The position numbers and the translations under genes are program-made. A stretch of DNA of 64,000 nt from Nothopassalora personata. Lineage: Eukaryota > Ascomycota > Dothideomycetes > Mycosphaerellales > Mycosphaerellaceae. The notes under the pieces were generated by a model that saw only the letters and a list, made by a program, of their open reading frames with translations, had not been told where the DNA came from and made no database searches. The DNA lies in assembly GCA_033816765.1 (NCBI GenBank), contig CM066295.1:310001-374000 (forward strand), written 5' to 3'. This document shows, piece after piece, positions 19,307-29,912 of this stretch. Position 1 is the first letter of the stretch; every line of letters begins with the position of its first letter.

Positions 19307-22144
19307 CTACGGGGCCTCCCAGTCGGGGTTCTGCAAAGAATGTGTCAGTGTACTGTTCCCTTGAGAGCACATGCTCTACGCCGCGCATTGTTATGGCTTT
19401 TCACACACCTTCTTCAGTATGCACACGCCTTCCATGACGTTTGCCATCGATATCCACTCCTCGTCCTCAAGCTCGGCACGCTCTCCATGACCAAGTAGGA
19501 CAGGAGTATTCTGCGTTTGCCAACCAGTAATTGTCTTGGGACGACCTGCCTGGCCAACAACGTCCACAGCTTGACCGACCCGTACATTCACCTGCAGCGG
19601 CTTGAGGTCTTCATCAAGCGTGATGAGAAACCTAGGGTGCATTGCAGTCACCAAATAGTACAGTAGGTAGTGATTGTCCTGGAGAATGAACGCCTTCGGG
19701 TCATCAATGAGCGCCGTCGCCACAGTCAACAAACCAGCGGCAGCGACTCTCGACAGCACAGACCGATCTGTGTGGAAGGGGTTGATGGACATTGTGCCCT
19801 TGCCCATGTGCAGCAGACCTTGTGCGATGCGGACCATGAAAAGCGCGTTCGGATCGCGGTGGTAGTATGAGGCAAGCTGTCGAAGAAGCTGTGCAATACG
19901 TGCGTTGTTTGTGCCAGCGCCGACCATGCCCATGGCGAAGATTGCGTTGACGGCGACATCGATGTCGTTGTCGTGTGAGTATCGAGATACTGTGTCGTAG
20001 ATCTTCATCTGCGGGTTGGACGGGCTGATCAGGCCCATGGCGAGAGGTACTGCTTTGCGAATGTTGGCCTCTCCGTAATGCATCAAGTGGCCGAACTGTC
20101 GGAGAACCATTTCTTGCCCGACATCTTCACCCATTGCGACAAGTGACAGGCCAAGAACGGCGTAAGCTTGCACAAGTTGCTCACCAGCAATGTCCTTCTT
20201 CGGCTCGTCATCCTTCTTGTCCTTGTCCTCTTCATCTTTGTCTTCCTTCTCCTCAATGTGCTCGTTGCAGACGTGTAGAAGCTGCTGCAGCTTCAGTACA
20301 GCACCAGTGCCTGCCCATGCGCATATCTCGGCGAGAACAGATGCTGGCTTCGACATTGGGTGATCGATGGCCTTGAGAGTCTCCAACACGACGTCGACCT
20401 CTTCCTGCTGACCGAAGAACAGCATACCAAGACCGAGAGTCATGAAGCGTGTCCACTTGTCCTTGAGCTGCTTCTGGCGGTCGTCGTCCATCAAAGTCTG
20501 AATGATTGCCTCGCTGACATCGGAGTTAGCGGTGCCGACGAAGATCATGCCAAGAGACAGTGCTGCAATGGCAGAAAGCTGCATCTCAAGGCCAGAGTCC
20601 GAGACGATCGGAAGCAAGATGTCGAGCAAGTCCTCCTTGTTAGAGCCAGCGTATGCGAGACCGAGACCCATGATACGTGCGATCTTCTCGCTCACTGACT
20701 TGCCCTCCAAGTCGCCCAAAAGCGCCATGGTTGGGTCACTGTCGAGTCTGACACCCGAGTTCATGATACCCATGGCAAGCGCGGCACCTGCCTTGATCTG
20801 GTCTTCTGGCACGTATGTGTAGGCGTCAATCTTATCGAGACCCATCTCAACGTCCCACAACATAAGCATACCTGCCGACGCCGCAGTCGAGACCATGCCC
20901 TCCTCTTTGACTTTCCAGATCCAGCTCTGTTTCACGCCTCCTTCCACGAGCATCATCTTATCATCGCCGTATCCCGCATTCACGAAGGCGTTGACGAAAG
21001 CAGATGCGAGGTTGTGTCGCGCGGAATCGGTATTCGTAAGGCCCGCCGTTCGGCTCGATTCTAGATGTGACTTGTAGATGTCCTCCACAGACTTGGGCTC
21101 GAGCACGTTCAGCTCCTTGGCTAACGACTTGAAGTACTCGGGCAGCTTTGTGTTATTCAAGCACTCCTGCAGCTCGGTGTCATCCGCGTCGTCTCCCTCG
21201 AGGTCCAGGCATATTCTCTGTCGGCCAAGGATGAGGGCGAGCTGGCGCTTGACGGCCTTGTCAGTCGCGGCGTTGAAGTCAGACGTGATAAGCTCCATGT
21301 CGTTCAGTCTGATGGCCAACGAAATGGCTTGTGTGAGCTGCTTGTAGTGGAGGTAGATGTCGTGTGCTGTTCGGAGGAAGCGATCGTTGTCGGGATATGT
21401 GAGGAGAGGCACCATGGAGACCATGTAGAGACACACTCTGGCGTATGTGTTCTCGTCCAGGTACTCCTTGATCTGCTCGATCATCTCCAGCTCGGACAGC
21501 ACATCGACCGCATCGGCCTCTGCGTTGTGTGAAAGGAAGAAAGGTACGAGGGAAAGGGCGAGCTGGGTAATGTCATCGGTGTCCTGCTCCTCGTCCAGCC
21601 GCTTCGAAAACTCCTGTCCGATCTCCAAGGCAAGATGGCGCATGTACTCGTGGCCCCAGGACCCGATGTCGGGGCCTGGCGCCAGTAACCGGTATTTGAG
21701 GGTGTCTCGTCGGTCTTCGTCGTCAGAATACGTCATGCCCAGCACGGAGAGGGTGTCTGCCAGCAGGTCCTTGTCGCTGCCCTTGGGCCACTTCTCGTGC
21801 GCCTCTGTGAGCTTCTCATAGTGCGGCCGCAGGAACTTGAGCGGCTTGGGCACCGCCGTCATCGAACTTGTCGCCGTCTTGATGCTCGTCTGAATGTGCT
21901 CGAGCGATGACTTGTACAACGACGTGTCCGACTCTGTGAGGCGCTCGACGAGCATGTCCAGCTCGTCCTTCAGCTTCTGGTCCTCCTCGTTGAGCTCCTC
22001 CGGCGGCAAATCGACGTCGCCGTCCTTCTTGCTGTCCTTTCCATCTGCCTTGGCGCCATTTGTGCCATTTCCTTGCTTCACGTCCTCAGCCTTGCCCTTT
22101 CCCTTGTCCTGCGTTGCCTTGGCCTTCTCTTCCTCCTTCGCCAT
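19307..22144 (-). CDS. RPN1: 26S proteasome regulatory subunit Rpn1
   Basis: Exon 1 is 22144-19409. A 78-bp intron (GTGTGT...TTGCAG) precedes a tiny last exon 19330-19307 encoding NPDWEAP, giving 919 residues. The last exon restores the typical Rpn1 ending (ILKKNPDWE); reading through the intron instead gives an atypical tail. I chose ATG 22144 (MAKEEEKAKATQDKGKGKAE), whose Lys/Glu-rich head is usual for fungal Rpn1. Conserved parts include DLPPEELNEEDQKLKDELDM, FLRPHYEKL, and the PC-repeat toroid with DWL-type repeats (SAIAALSLGMIFVGTANSD; AVLGLSLVAMGEDVGQEM; NAIFAMGMVGAGTNN). Rpn1 is the large base subunit that docks ubiquitin-like shuttles and Ubp6. An acidic Lys/Glu/Asp linker (HIEEKEDKDEEDKDKKDDEP) interrupts the repeats. 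Confidence 0.96.
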
Positions 22145-22556
22145 CTGCGCTGCGGCTTCGGTGCTGTGTAGTGGTTGGTTATCGGAGCTCGCTGAAGGCG
22201 GAGAGGTAGGATGTGCAAGAATCGACGGAAAAGGTGGTGGTGGTGTGGAATCAGGACACTCTATTGTAATGAAAGAGATGTCCGATGGCCGCTGGAAGTG
22301 TTGATGGTTGATGATGAAGCGTTGGACGCGTTGCAAGTGCTCGCCTGCCAGTGAGCTCACCGAGCCAGTCAAGCAGCATGCATGCCGAAGGTACGGCCGG
22401 CCGACTGACTCAGCTCCGCCGGCTTGACCACATTTTGTGCACGCACATGCGACAGAACGTACACCATCGTGAACTCTGCCCGCACTACATCGCTCTGTTT
22501 ATGTGCAGAACGGCGCAGAGTGTGGAACGTGACATACAAACTGTCCGCCTGCCATT
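22145..22556. promoter_or_regulatory. Divergent promoter region RPN1 / RIO2
   Basis: This 412-bp region separates two divergent start codons and must carry both promoters. I did not find a clear proteasome-associated control element (GGTGGCAAA-type) in either orientation. Confidence 0.5.
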
Positions 22557-23993
22557 ATGAAGTTGGACACCAAAGCCATTCGCTACCTTACTAGCGAAGA
22601 CTGGCGAGTGCTCGCAGCAGTACGTGCATCACGTGTCGGGGCGCAAGCTGCGTGCCATGGCTGACATGAGCTAAAGATGTCGGTAGGTTGAACAAGGTAG
22701 CAAGAATCACGAAGTCGTCCCCACCCCTCTCATCTTGTCCATTGCTGGTCTGCGCGGCGGCGGTGGCGTTCACAAGAACATCTCGAATTTGGCCAAGGTT
22801 GGACTGATAGGCAAAGTCAAGAACGCAAGATGTAAGCATATCAACATGAAAGTTTTGAGGAGCCTGGCGCTGACGAAAGGCTAGATGATGGCTACCGTCT
22901 GACATACGGTGGACTCGACTACCTCGCTCTCAACGCACATCGCAAGTCCAACACCATCTTCAGCTTGGGCAACCAGATAGGCGTCGGCAAGGAGTCAGAC
23001 ATCTACATCACAGCAAACGCCGATGGCCGACAACAAGTCCTTAAGCTCCATCGACTGGGGCGCATCTCCTTCAGAACCGTCAAGGCCAACCGCGACTACC
23101 TTCGAAATCGCCAGACCGGATCATGGATGTATCTTTCTCGACTCGCAGCTCAGAAGGAGCATGCGTTCATGCGAGTTCTGTACAGAGAAGGCTTCAGCGT
23201 GCCTGAGCCAATCGCGTGGTCACGCCACACCGTGGTGATGGAGTTTATCGATTCCTTCCCGCTGCGAATGGTAGACAGCGTGCCAGACCCCGGCAAGCTC
23301 TACGCAGAGCTGATGCAGATCATCGTTGACCTTGCGAAGCGTGGTCTCATCCACGGTGACTTCAACGAGTTCAACATTCTGATCAAGGAGAGAGAGGATG
23401 GTGGCAAAGTCACGCTCAAGCCAGTGCTCATCGACTTCCCTCAGACTGTCAGCACAAACCACGCCAATGCTCAGTCCTACTTTGACAGGGATGTGGCATG
23501 TGTCAAGCGGTACTTTGAGCGGAGGTTCAAGTACGAGTCAGAAGAAGATGGCCCTTTCTTTGCAGATGCCATGAAGGACGCAGATCAGGAGCGCAGACTC
23601 GACATTGAGGTGGAAGCAAGCGGCTTCTCCAAGAAGATGGGCAAGGAGCTCGAGAGATTCGTTGAGGCAACGGCTGGTGGGGCCGGCGAGGCCGTGCAGG
23701 ATGAGGGAGATGTGGATGAGAATGCTGGCGAGGATGAAGGAGACGACGAGGTGGATAGCAGCCGTGAAGAGGAAGCTGAGCTGGATGATGAGCGCGAGAC
23801 AGAAGGAAATGCTCAGATCGACGACCCAACCCTCGCGGCGGGTCTGGGTGAACTTTCAGTCGAGGACGACCTGGCAGCCAACCACTATGCAACGGCAGAC
23901 TTTGGTCTACAGCCTTTGGAGCTTAGCCACGAACCTGATGTGGTAGCCGAGAAGGTGCGGTCGAAGAAGAAGGCCACCGGATGGGCAATCTAG
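22557..23993 (+). CDS. RIO2: Atypical protein kinase/ATPase Rio2
   Basis: Exons 22557-22619, 22687-22831 and 22885-23993 encode 438 residues; both introns keep frame. The N-terminal winged-helix domain begins MKLDTKAIRYLTSEDWRVLA and includes LRGGGGVHKNISNLAKVGLI and YDGYRLTYGGLDYLAL. The RIO kinase domain follows with the P-loop IGVGKESDIY, the catalytic loop HGDFNEFNIL (His226, Asp228) and the metal motif IDFPQTVS (about 252). The C-terminal part is acidic (EDEGDDEVDSSREEEAELDD). Rio2 acts in cytoplasmic maturation of the 40S ribosomal subunit. All catalytic residues are present. It is head to head with RPN1. Confidence 0.96.
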
Positions 23994-24362
23994 CAGGCTA
24001 CAAGCAGTGTGCTCCGACCTCCCACAAGCAGACTATGCTACCGATGCGCTCGAGCGTGTCTCATATCTGGCCCGCGTCCTTGTATCCTGAACTAAAGGAG
24101 CGATGAACCATACTCCGCCGAGGTCCTATTGAATGTCCACGAGACGATGCTTGGATGTTTGACGATTTCTTTGGTGGCAACTTCCCGCACTCGAAGCGTT
24201 TGAGCCGCATCTTGCCACCACCGTGCTCGTGTCACCAAATCTCGCGCTCGCTGCTTGGACCCACCCACAAACACTGATTCCCGATCCTTTTATATTCAAT
24301 CGCAACAACAGACACCCGGACAAAACTACCACTCGCAATTGTCAGACTCACACCACACAACC
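23994..24362. other. Intergenic region RIO2 - SET gene
   Basis: This is the 3' flank of RIO2 and the 5' flank of the SET-domain gene. I see no gene or repeat. A CA/ACC-rich leader precedes the ATG at 24363. Confidence 0.45.
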
Positions 24363-25931
24363 ATGGACGGCACACTGCAGCACGTGTACTTCTTTCTTGA
24401 CGACAGCATGCACGCCAACAACAAGCGCAAGGACGCGGCAACCAGATCACCCGCGCCGAAGAGCAGCGCGTACAAAGTACCACCCTTCGACCCGAAAGAG
24501 CGCGCAGCCATGAGCCGGTGCACCACTCACTGCGATGGGTCAGAGATCAGCCCTGGCGACCGTACAAGTTCATGCTCAAGGTACGTATCGCGAACCCACG
24601 TAGTAGCGCCTCGGAGAGCTGCGATATACTCGGGAGGGCGCTTCATGCACAGTTGCACTGCGTGGCACTTGAGCTCAGCATCGCTGGCTACGACACTCTG
24701 ACATATCTCTTCGACGGTCACTGACATGATCTCTTCAGATCTGCCTCCGCCATCCTCTCTGCTACTGCTGCGCCTTTTGTGCCACCATCTCGTTTGACCA
24801 CCGCCGCGGACCTTTTCGTAGTTAGACCGGCTCCAGGGAAGGGTCTTGGCACTTTCGCAGCGAAGTCCATCAAGTGCGGTACTCGGATCATCTGCGAGGC
24901 ACCTCTCCTGCGCATTGCCAGCAACGACCCACACTTGGTTTGTGAGCAGTACGAGAAATTGAATCCACAGGCACGCCGGGCGTATGATCAGGTATATGAC
25001 CCATAACTACAGACCATCTCGACTGGAGCAACGAAACTGACCCACCTGATAGCTACACCGATTCCGCCGTTGCGAGCTCGGCCTCGAACTGGAGGCGCGC
25101 CTGCACCTTCCGGGCGGTGACATCAAGAGCGTGCAAGCTCATCAAGTCGCCACCATGGAGCGTTTCTGCGCGAACAACTTCATGATCCGCGGTGGCGAGC
25201 ATGCTATCTTCCTCCACTCGTCTCGGCTCAATCACTCATGCCAGCCGAACGTCTTCCAGTCCTTCAACCCGACCCTCGGTACGAAGACCGTCCATGCTAT
25301 GCGCGACATCCAAGCAGGTACGTAAGTTGAGAGTGACACATGTCGCGCGGTGGCCCAGCCTGGGCTTGAATTTTGTGAGATGTACTGTACGACGCGCTGC
25401 CTCCAATACTTTCTTTATCGCTGCGGTACCTACACGCGCTTGTCGACTATAACTGACATCACTCTATCTGTAGGTGAAGAACTAGTCACCAACTATCTAG
25501 GCCGCGAATGCCACTACCTGGTCCGTACACAGCGCTGGGAGATCTTTCGCTCCCAATGGGGCTTCACGTGCAACTGCGCAGCCTGCGCCGATCGCACTGG
25601 GAATTCAGACGCGCGTCACAACCTACTCGCCAACCTGTTCTACGGTCTCGAAGCATTCGAAGCCGGCGACGAGTCAGACCATCCGTTCGTGCCCTCCAGC
25701 ACCTCGGCCGCCCTTGATATGGCTCGAGACGTCCTCAGCCTCTGTCTGGAACAGAATATGTTTGGTATGGAGCTGGTTACTGCGCACCGCCTCATCTCTT
25801 CTTTCGCACTCAAGCTTCGAGACTACGAGACCGCCTGGGAAGCTGCTCTTAACGAAGAGACAGTTGAACACAACATCATGGGTACAGAACTGGACAATCT
25901 CAAAGAGAGGGGAGCTGGAAGCGCTTTGTGA
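24363..25931 (+). CDS. SET-domain protein (SMYD/Set5-like lysine methyltransferase)
   Basis: Exons 24363-24580, 24739-24991, 25053-25317 and 25474-25931 encode 397 residues, all junctions in frame. The SET domain starts at FVVRPAPGKGLGTFAAKSI. It has the cofactor/substrate motif LNHSCQPNVFQSF, then GEELVTNYL across the intron-3 junction, and a post-SET cysteine cluster (GFTCNCAACAD). A helical C-terminal region follows, as in SMYD-type proteins. The family methylates lysines on histones or other proteins; the substrate here is unknown. The first exon (MDGTLQHVYFFLDDSMHANN) carries no known domain and its assignment is less certain. Intron 3 (25318-25473) is introner-like. The TGA at 25929 is followed in the same frame by 45 more protein-like codons, so the stop may be a recent nonsense change. 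Confidence 0.75.
25318..25473 (+). repeat. Introner-like intron 3 of the SET gene
   Basis: This 156-bp intron has donor GTACGT and acceptor TGTAG. It carries CTGTACGACGCGCTGCC (about 25387-25403) and GCGCTTGTCGACTATAACTG followed by ACAT (about 25437-25460). Both modules are shared with introns of the 4E-T-like gene more than 20 kb away. Confidence 0.7.
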
Positions 25932-26961
25932 ATCGCCCACGTTTGGAAGGTCATGAAGAAGGCTGGATACATCCCCGAGTACCTCAGAAAACCGAAGAAG
26001 GGAGGTAGGAAGCACAAGTTGCAAGAAAAGAAGGGAACGAAGGGTGGCAGCATTGCTAAGGCTGCCTAAGAAAAAGTTCAGAGAGCGCCGCTGTTTTTTT
26101 CTTTTGCGTACCTTTGCAGAGAGCGTAGTGTATAACCGCAGCGTGGGGCTATGGTGGCGCGTGGGTTTGTATTCGATGGATCTTAACACCATCTCTGGCC
26201 TATCAGCATCCTCTATGCGAGCGAACGACACTGTCAGGAAACAAGTGGCGGCTACGGCCTCGAAGAAGTGCAAAATTCCGAGATCAGTGATGGTCCAGTT
26301 AGAGACTACGAGGCACCACAGCAAGGAGTCACGGGGTCGCCTCGTTTAGATTTCAACGACAAACCCGAGCATCTTAGCACCACACCTCCCACCTCTCAAC
26401 CCCATCTTCTACGCAAGCAATGCGTACTTCCATCCATGTCAAACAGACAATCTCTTCCCAAAAGGCGTAGCAGCCTAAGACAAGTGGTAATCCCACCAGC
26501 CTATCACAGAGCTCAGCGAGGTAGTACAGTATACCGTATGTCTTACTCACCCAGTAGCACAAAGGAAAAAAAGTCTTCGGCCCATCACATCACACACATC
26601 ACATCACGTTCGTGGCATGTCAGACGACACCTCTGCCCATCCCAACAAGTGTTTCGTTCGTTCATTTCCTGACGAGAGGGAAAACAAAGAAAGGCTCATT
26701 CATCTTCGTTCCGACTCGCTGCCACAGTACAGCAGGCTTTACTGACTTGACCTTGACAAAAACTTCCGCTAAACATCCCACCCATCCCTTACAAAGACGT
26801 TTTCCCTTATATCCCGATTTCCTCGACGCAGCGAAGCCAAGCCAAGCAAGACCTCATTCGATCAAGCAAGGGGTGGACCGACCGCAACAGCAATAGCAAC
26901 AACGACTGGAGCGAGCACTCCCACGATCAATCCCTTCCCCGCCCCAGAGCTCAACTTTCAT
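25932..26961. other. 3' flank of the SET gene and intergenic region
   Basis: 25932-26069 continues the SET-gene frame without a stop until TAA 26067-26069 (IAHVWKVMKKAGYIPEYLRK, then a Lys/Gly-rich tail). After a T-rich stretch at about 26090 the remaining 0.9 kb is CA- and TC-rich without an evident gene. A short CACATCACA-type run lies at about 26580-26610. Confidence 0.4.
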
Positions 26962-27320
26962 ATGCAGGAAAAATCCCCTACCCCAAACAGTATGCACAAC
27001 GCCCCCCCCCTTTCCTTCATCTCCCGCCCATTCTCACCTCACCACCTATAGCAACAACATCTCCCACCCCCACCATCCACATCGGCGCTCCAACCTGTCC
27101 CAACTGTAACGGCGCCGGAAAAGTCCCCGGCCACTGCGGAGTCTGCAAAGGCTTCGGCGAGTATCTCTGTCCCAACATCGATCGGGGGAGACATGGAGAT
27201 GGCTGTATGGTGTGTTGGGGCGAAGGGAGAGTGAAGTGTTTGTGTTTGCGGAAAGGGGATGTGCCGTGTTGGTGTACGGAAAGGAGGTATTCGGTGGGGG
27301 GAGGTGGAGGGGTGGGTTGA
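26962..27320 (+). CDS. Small CxxCxGxG-type zinc-finger-like protein
   Basis: Two exons, 26962-26989 and 27052-27320, encode 98 residues. The intron (GTATGC...CTATAG) holds a ten-C run. After a Thr/Pro-rich head the protein carries DnaJ-like cysteine pairs: CPNCNGAGKVPGHCGVCKGF, then CMVCWGEGRVKCLC and CWC. CxxCxGxG repeats bind zinc in DnaJ and in several small chaperone-like proteins. There is no J domain, signal peptide or membrane helix. The gene model rests on frame continuity and splice signals; the function is unknown. Confidence 0.5.
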
Positions 27321-27604
27321 GATGGAGGTGTTTGAGGAGAGGGGATTTCGGGTAAGGATGCTGTTCATTGAGGAGGACTTCTTCCTTGAGTCTGTGGGCC
27401 GGAGTGTGACAGAGGATGCAAGCTTGAGGTACCGGTTCCTTTTACGGATCCGAGATGAAATGCTAGGAACAGATAAGGTATCTTAACTGTACAGGCGCGG
27501 ACCAGCTCTGCTGTGATGCCAGCCAACACCGCTTCCTTCCCGTCTCCTCCAACCCCATCTATTGCTCGTCCAGATCTTGACCATTATCGCATCTCGCGAG
27601 CCTC

Positions 27605-28396
27605 TTAGCCAATGACCAGGGCATTGTCATCTGGGAAATCATACGCCGGCACCTCCAAATTCAGCGGCGCAGGCCCCTTCCTCACACGTCCAGAGATATC
27701 ATAATGGCTTCCGTGGCATGGGCAGAACCAACCTCCGTAATCACCAGCCTCGCCGATGGGCACACAACCCAAGTGAGTGCATACACCCAACATGACGAGC
27801 CATTCGGGCTTCTTGACACGGTCGCTGTCGGGTTGAGGGTCGCGAAGCTGCTTCCAGTCGTAGTCTTCGGCTTCCTTGATTTCGTCGCTGGTGCGGTGGC
27901 GGATGAAGACGGGCTTGCCGCGCCACTTGATGATGACGTTCTTGCCTTCGGGGATGGAGGCGAGGTCGACTTCGACCTTGGCTTGGGCGAGGACGTCGGC
28001 AGAGGCGGACATGTTTACTAGGAAGTCTAGAGGGCGATCGATGATCAGCCATTGTCCGCGAATCCACATCTCTCGTATGTCTCAGATCTCACCTTGTACT
28101 GTGTTCTTTGCGCCCAATGCCGAGAGACCACCAAAAGCGCCGACCATGAAGTACTGGAACATCTTGTTGCTGGTCTCACTGCCGGCACGGTACTTGGCAA
28201 AGCTGGGGACGACGGTAGTGTCCTGCTTGCCCGAAGCACCTCGGTGGAAAGGCGACTTGTATTCGGCGTGTGAAGTTGAGGCATCGGTGGCGCTGCGCGT
28301 CTGCTGGACGATCGAGGTGGAGGAGCGGAGTGCTGGGACTTGCGAGCGAGTGGCGGATCGCAGAAGCGATGACGTGGCCTTGGAGGAGAGCGACAT
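27605..28396 (-). CDS. RIP1: Cytochrome bc1 complex Rieske iron-sulfur subunit
   Basis: Exons 28396-28093 and 28026-27605 (intron GTGAGA...CTCTAG) encode 241 residues. The N-terminus ([20 protein letters not shown]) is a mitochondrial presequence. It is followed by the single membrane anchor ([18 protein letters not shown]) and the hinge ([18 protein letters not shown]). The 2Fe-2S cluster ligands are in CTHLGC and CPCHGSHYD, with the conserved disulfide cysteines. The protein ends [17 protein letters not shown]. It transfers electrons from ubiquinol to cytochrome c1 on the outer side of the inner mitochondrial membrane. All ligands are intact. Confidence 0.97.
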
Positions 28397-28716
28397 GATG
28401 GACAGTGCTTGCGAAAGGCGGTGGTGGCGGAGCGGGGAGGCAATGGGTGGTGGTGGTGGTGGGTGTGGGTGCTCGTCGGCGCGATGGGAAAAGGGTGCAT
28501 CTTCATGATGCTTCGTGCTTTCTTTCCTCGGGAAGAGCCGGACATTCGCGCCTTCCGCTCAGCAGATGTATGTGCTTTGTGATTGGTCGGTGCATGAATG
28601 CCCCAGGCAGCAGCGGCTCATCGATATAATCATTTAATCATTAGCAGGAACAACAAACACTTCTTGAATCTCGAACACAACACGCCACATATTGTGTACA
28701 CCAACATTGCGAAGAG
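28397..28716. promoter_or_regulatory. Divergent promoter region, Rieske / macrodomain gene
   Basis: This 320-bp region lies between two divergent start codons. It holds a GGTGGTGGTGG-rich segment (28420-28470) on the Rieske side. A GATTGG sequence (CCAAT box on the other strand) lies near 28580. No further sites were assigned. Confidence 0.45.
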
Positions 28717-29709
28717 ATGGGCGACGAAGATGATCCTTTCAGATTCGTGATTGATGCGGATGGTCGTGCCAGCGTTGTCAACCTTGGGCCCGAACATGCC
28801 CATGAGCAACAGCCTCGACCAATAGGTGGGAATAGAAAGAGACGATGCAGCAATGACCATCCTCCACCAGCAACGCTCGAGGAGCTGATCCAGGTAAGTC
28901 ACTTACTTCTCCGGCCGAGTGTCTTCTTCCGCACCAACGCGAAAGTTCTGTTGCACAATCTTCCCTCGCAGCAAAAGGCAGACCAATAGTCGTTTCTGGA
29001 TCGCCATTCCCCAAGCAGAGTATACACTGACTGCCGGTCCTCTAGAGAACTCGACCGACCTGCTCCGAAAAAGACCAGACCAAGCTCCCTACGCTCCAAA
29101 TCATCAACAAGACCGGCGATCTCTTCACCAACGCCCAGAACACCGTTCTCGTCCACGCCTGCAACTGCCAAGGAGAATGGGGAGCGGGCATAGCAGCAGC
29201 ATTCAAGGAAAGGTTCCCCAAAGCCTTCGACGCATACGCCGAGCACTGCAAAGCGAATTCCCCCGACCAGCTCGCCGGCACAGCACTCCTCATCGCCCCT
29301 GAAGAAGGTCAGCCCTGACCACCAGCCCTCTCCCATTCCGCCGCGACTCCTACTAACAAACCTCCCCCGCCCAGACTGCATCTACACAGATGAAAACTCC
29401 AACCTCATCTCCCCACCCTGGATCGGCTGCCTCTTCACCTCCACCCTCCACGGCAAAAAGAAAGACGGCGAACTCACCATCCTCTCCAACACAATCGCCG
29501 CCACAAAAGACCTCCTCCGCGCCATCCTGGGAAAGGACTACTACAAACACCCCACCACCCTTCAAAAACGAGACGAACCATACGTCGGCACTTCTTCAAA
29601 CCACCACCCAAAACTCCGCAGTCTGCACATCCTCGCGATCAGAATGTGCAAAATCAACTCCGGCCTTTTCAAAGTCCCCTGGGAAAAGACGAAGTCGGTA
29701 CTGTGGTGA
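28717..29709 (+). CDS. POA1-like macrodomain protein (ADP-ribose 1''-phosphate phosphatase type)
   Basis: Exons 28717-28893, 29046-29307 and 29375-29709 encode 257 residues. Intron 2 has a perfect TACTAAC branch site. The N-terminal 60 residues are unstructured, with a basic GNRKRR. The macrodomain follows: NTVLVHACNCQGEWGAGIAA and FKERFPKAFDAYAEHCKANS match the Poa1 group, which hydrolyses ADP-ribose-1''-phosphate from tRNA splicing. Later motifs are LISPPWIGCLFTS and MCKINSGLFKVPWEKTKSVL. The frame stops at TGA 29707. Directly afterwards a second frame (one base back) continues with a family-like segment and a Lys-rich tail to 29912, suggesting a one-base deletion or an unseen intron. Confidence 0.82.
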
Positions 29710-29912
29710 GGACCGGCGAATTCACGGAGATGGAGGTGGTGATTCATCCTGAGGGTGGTAAGGGAAAGAAGCAGTCGAAGGTAGCTGGTGTGGCGAAGGC
29801 AGCCAATGACGCAAAGGCTCCTAAGCCGAAGACTCTCAAGCCGAGGCAGAAGACTTCATCTACCCCTGGACCTGCCAAGCGCAAAAAGAAAAAGGACCAA
29901 GCTGCTGACTAG
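29710..29912 (+). other. Frame-shifted C-terminal tail of the macrodomain gene
   Basis: In the -1 frame relative to the upstream exon the sequence reads RTGEFTEMEVVIHPEGGKGK, then a Lys/Pro-rich tail (PGPAKRKKKKDQAAD) to TAG at 29910-29912. Frames join if one base was lost near 29700. An alternative is an intron from about 29698 (GTACTG) to about 29774 (GCAG), which also keeps frame. The first reading fits the family better because that segment is itself protein-like. Confidence 0.5.
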
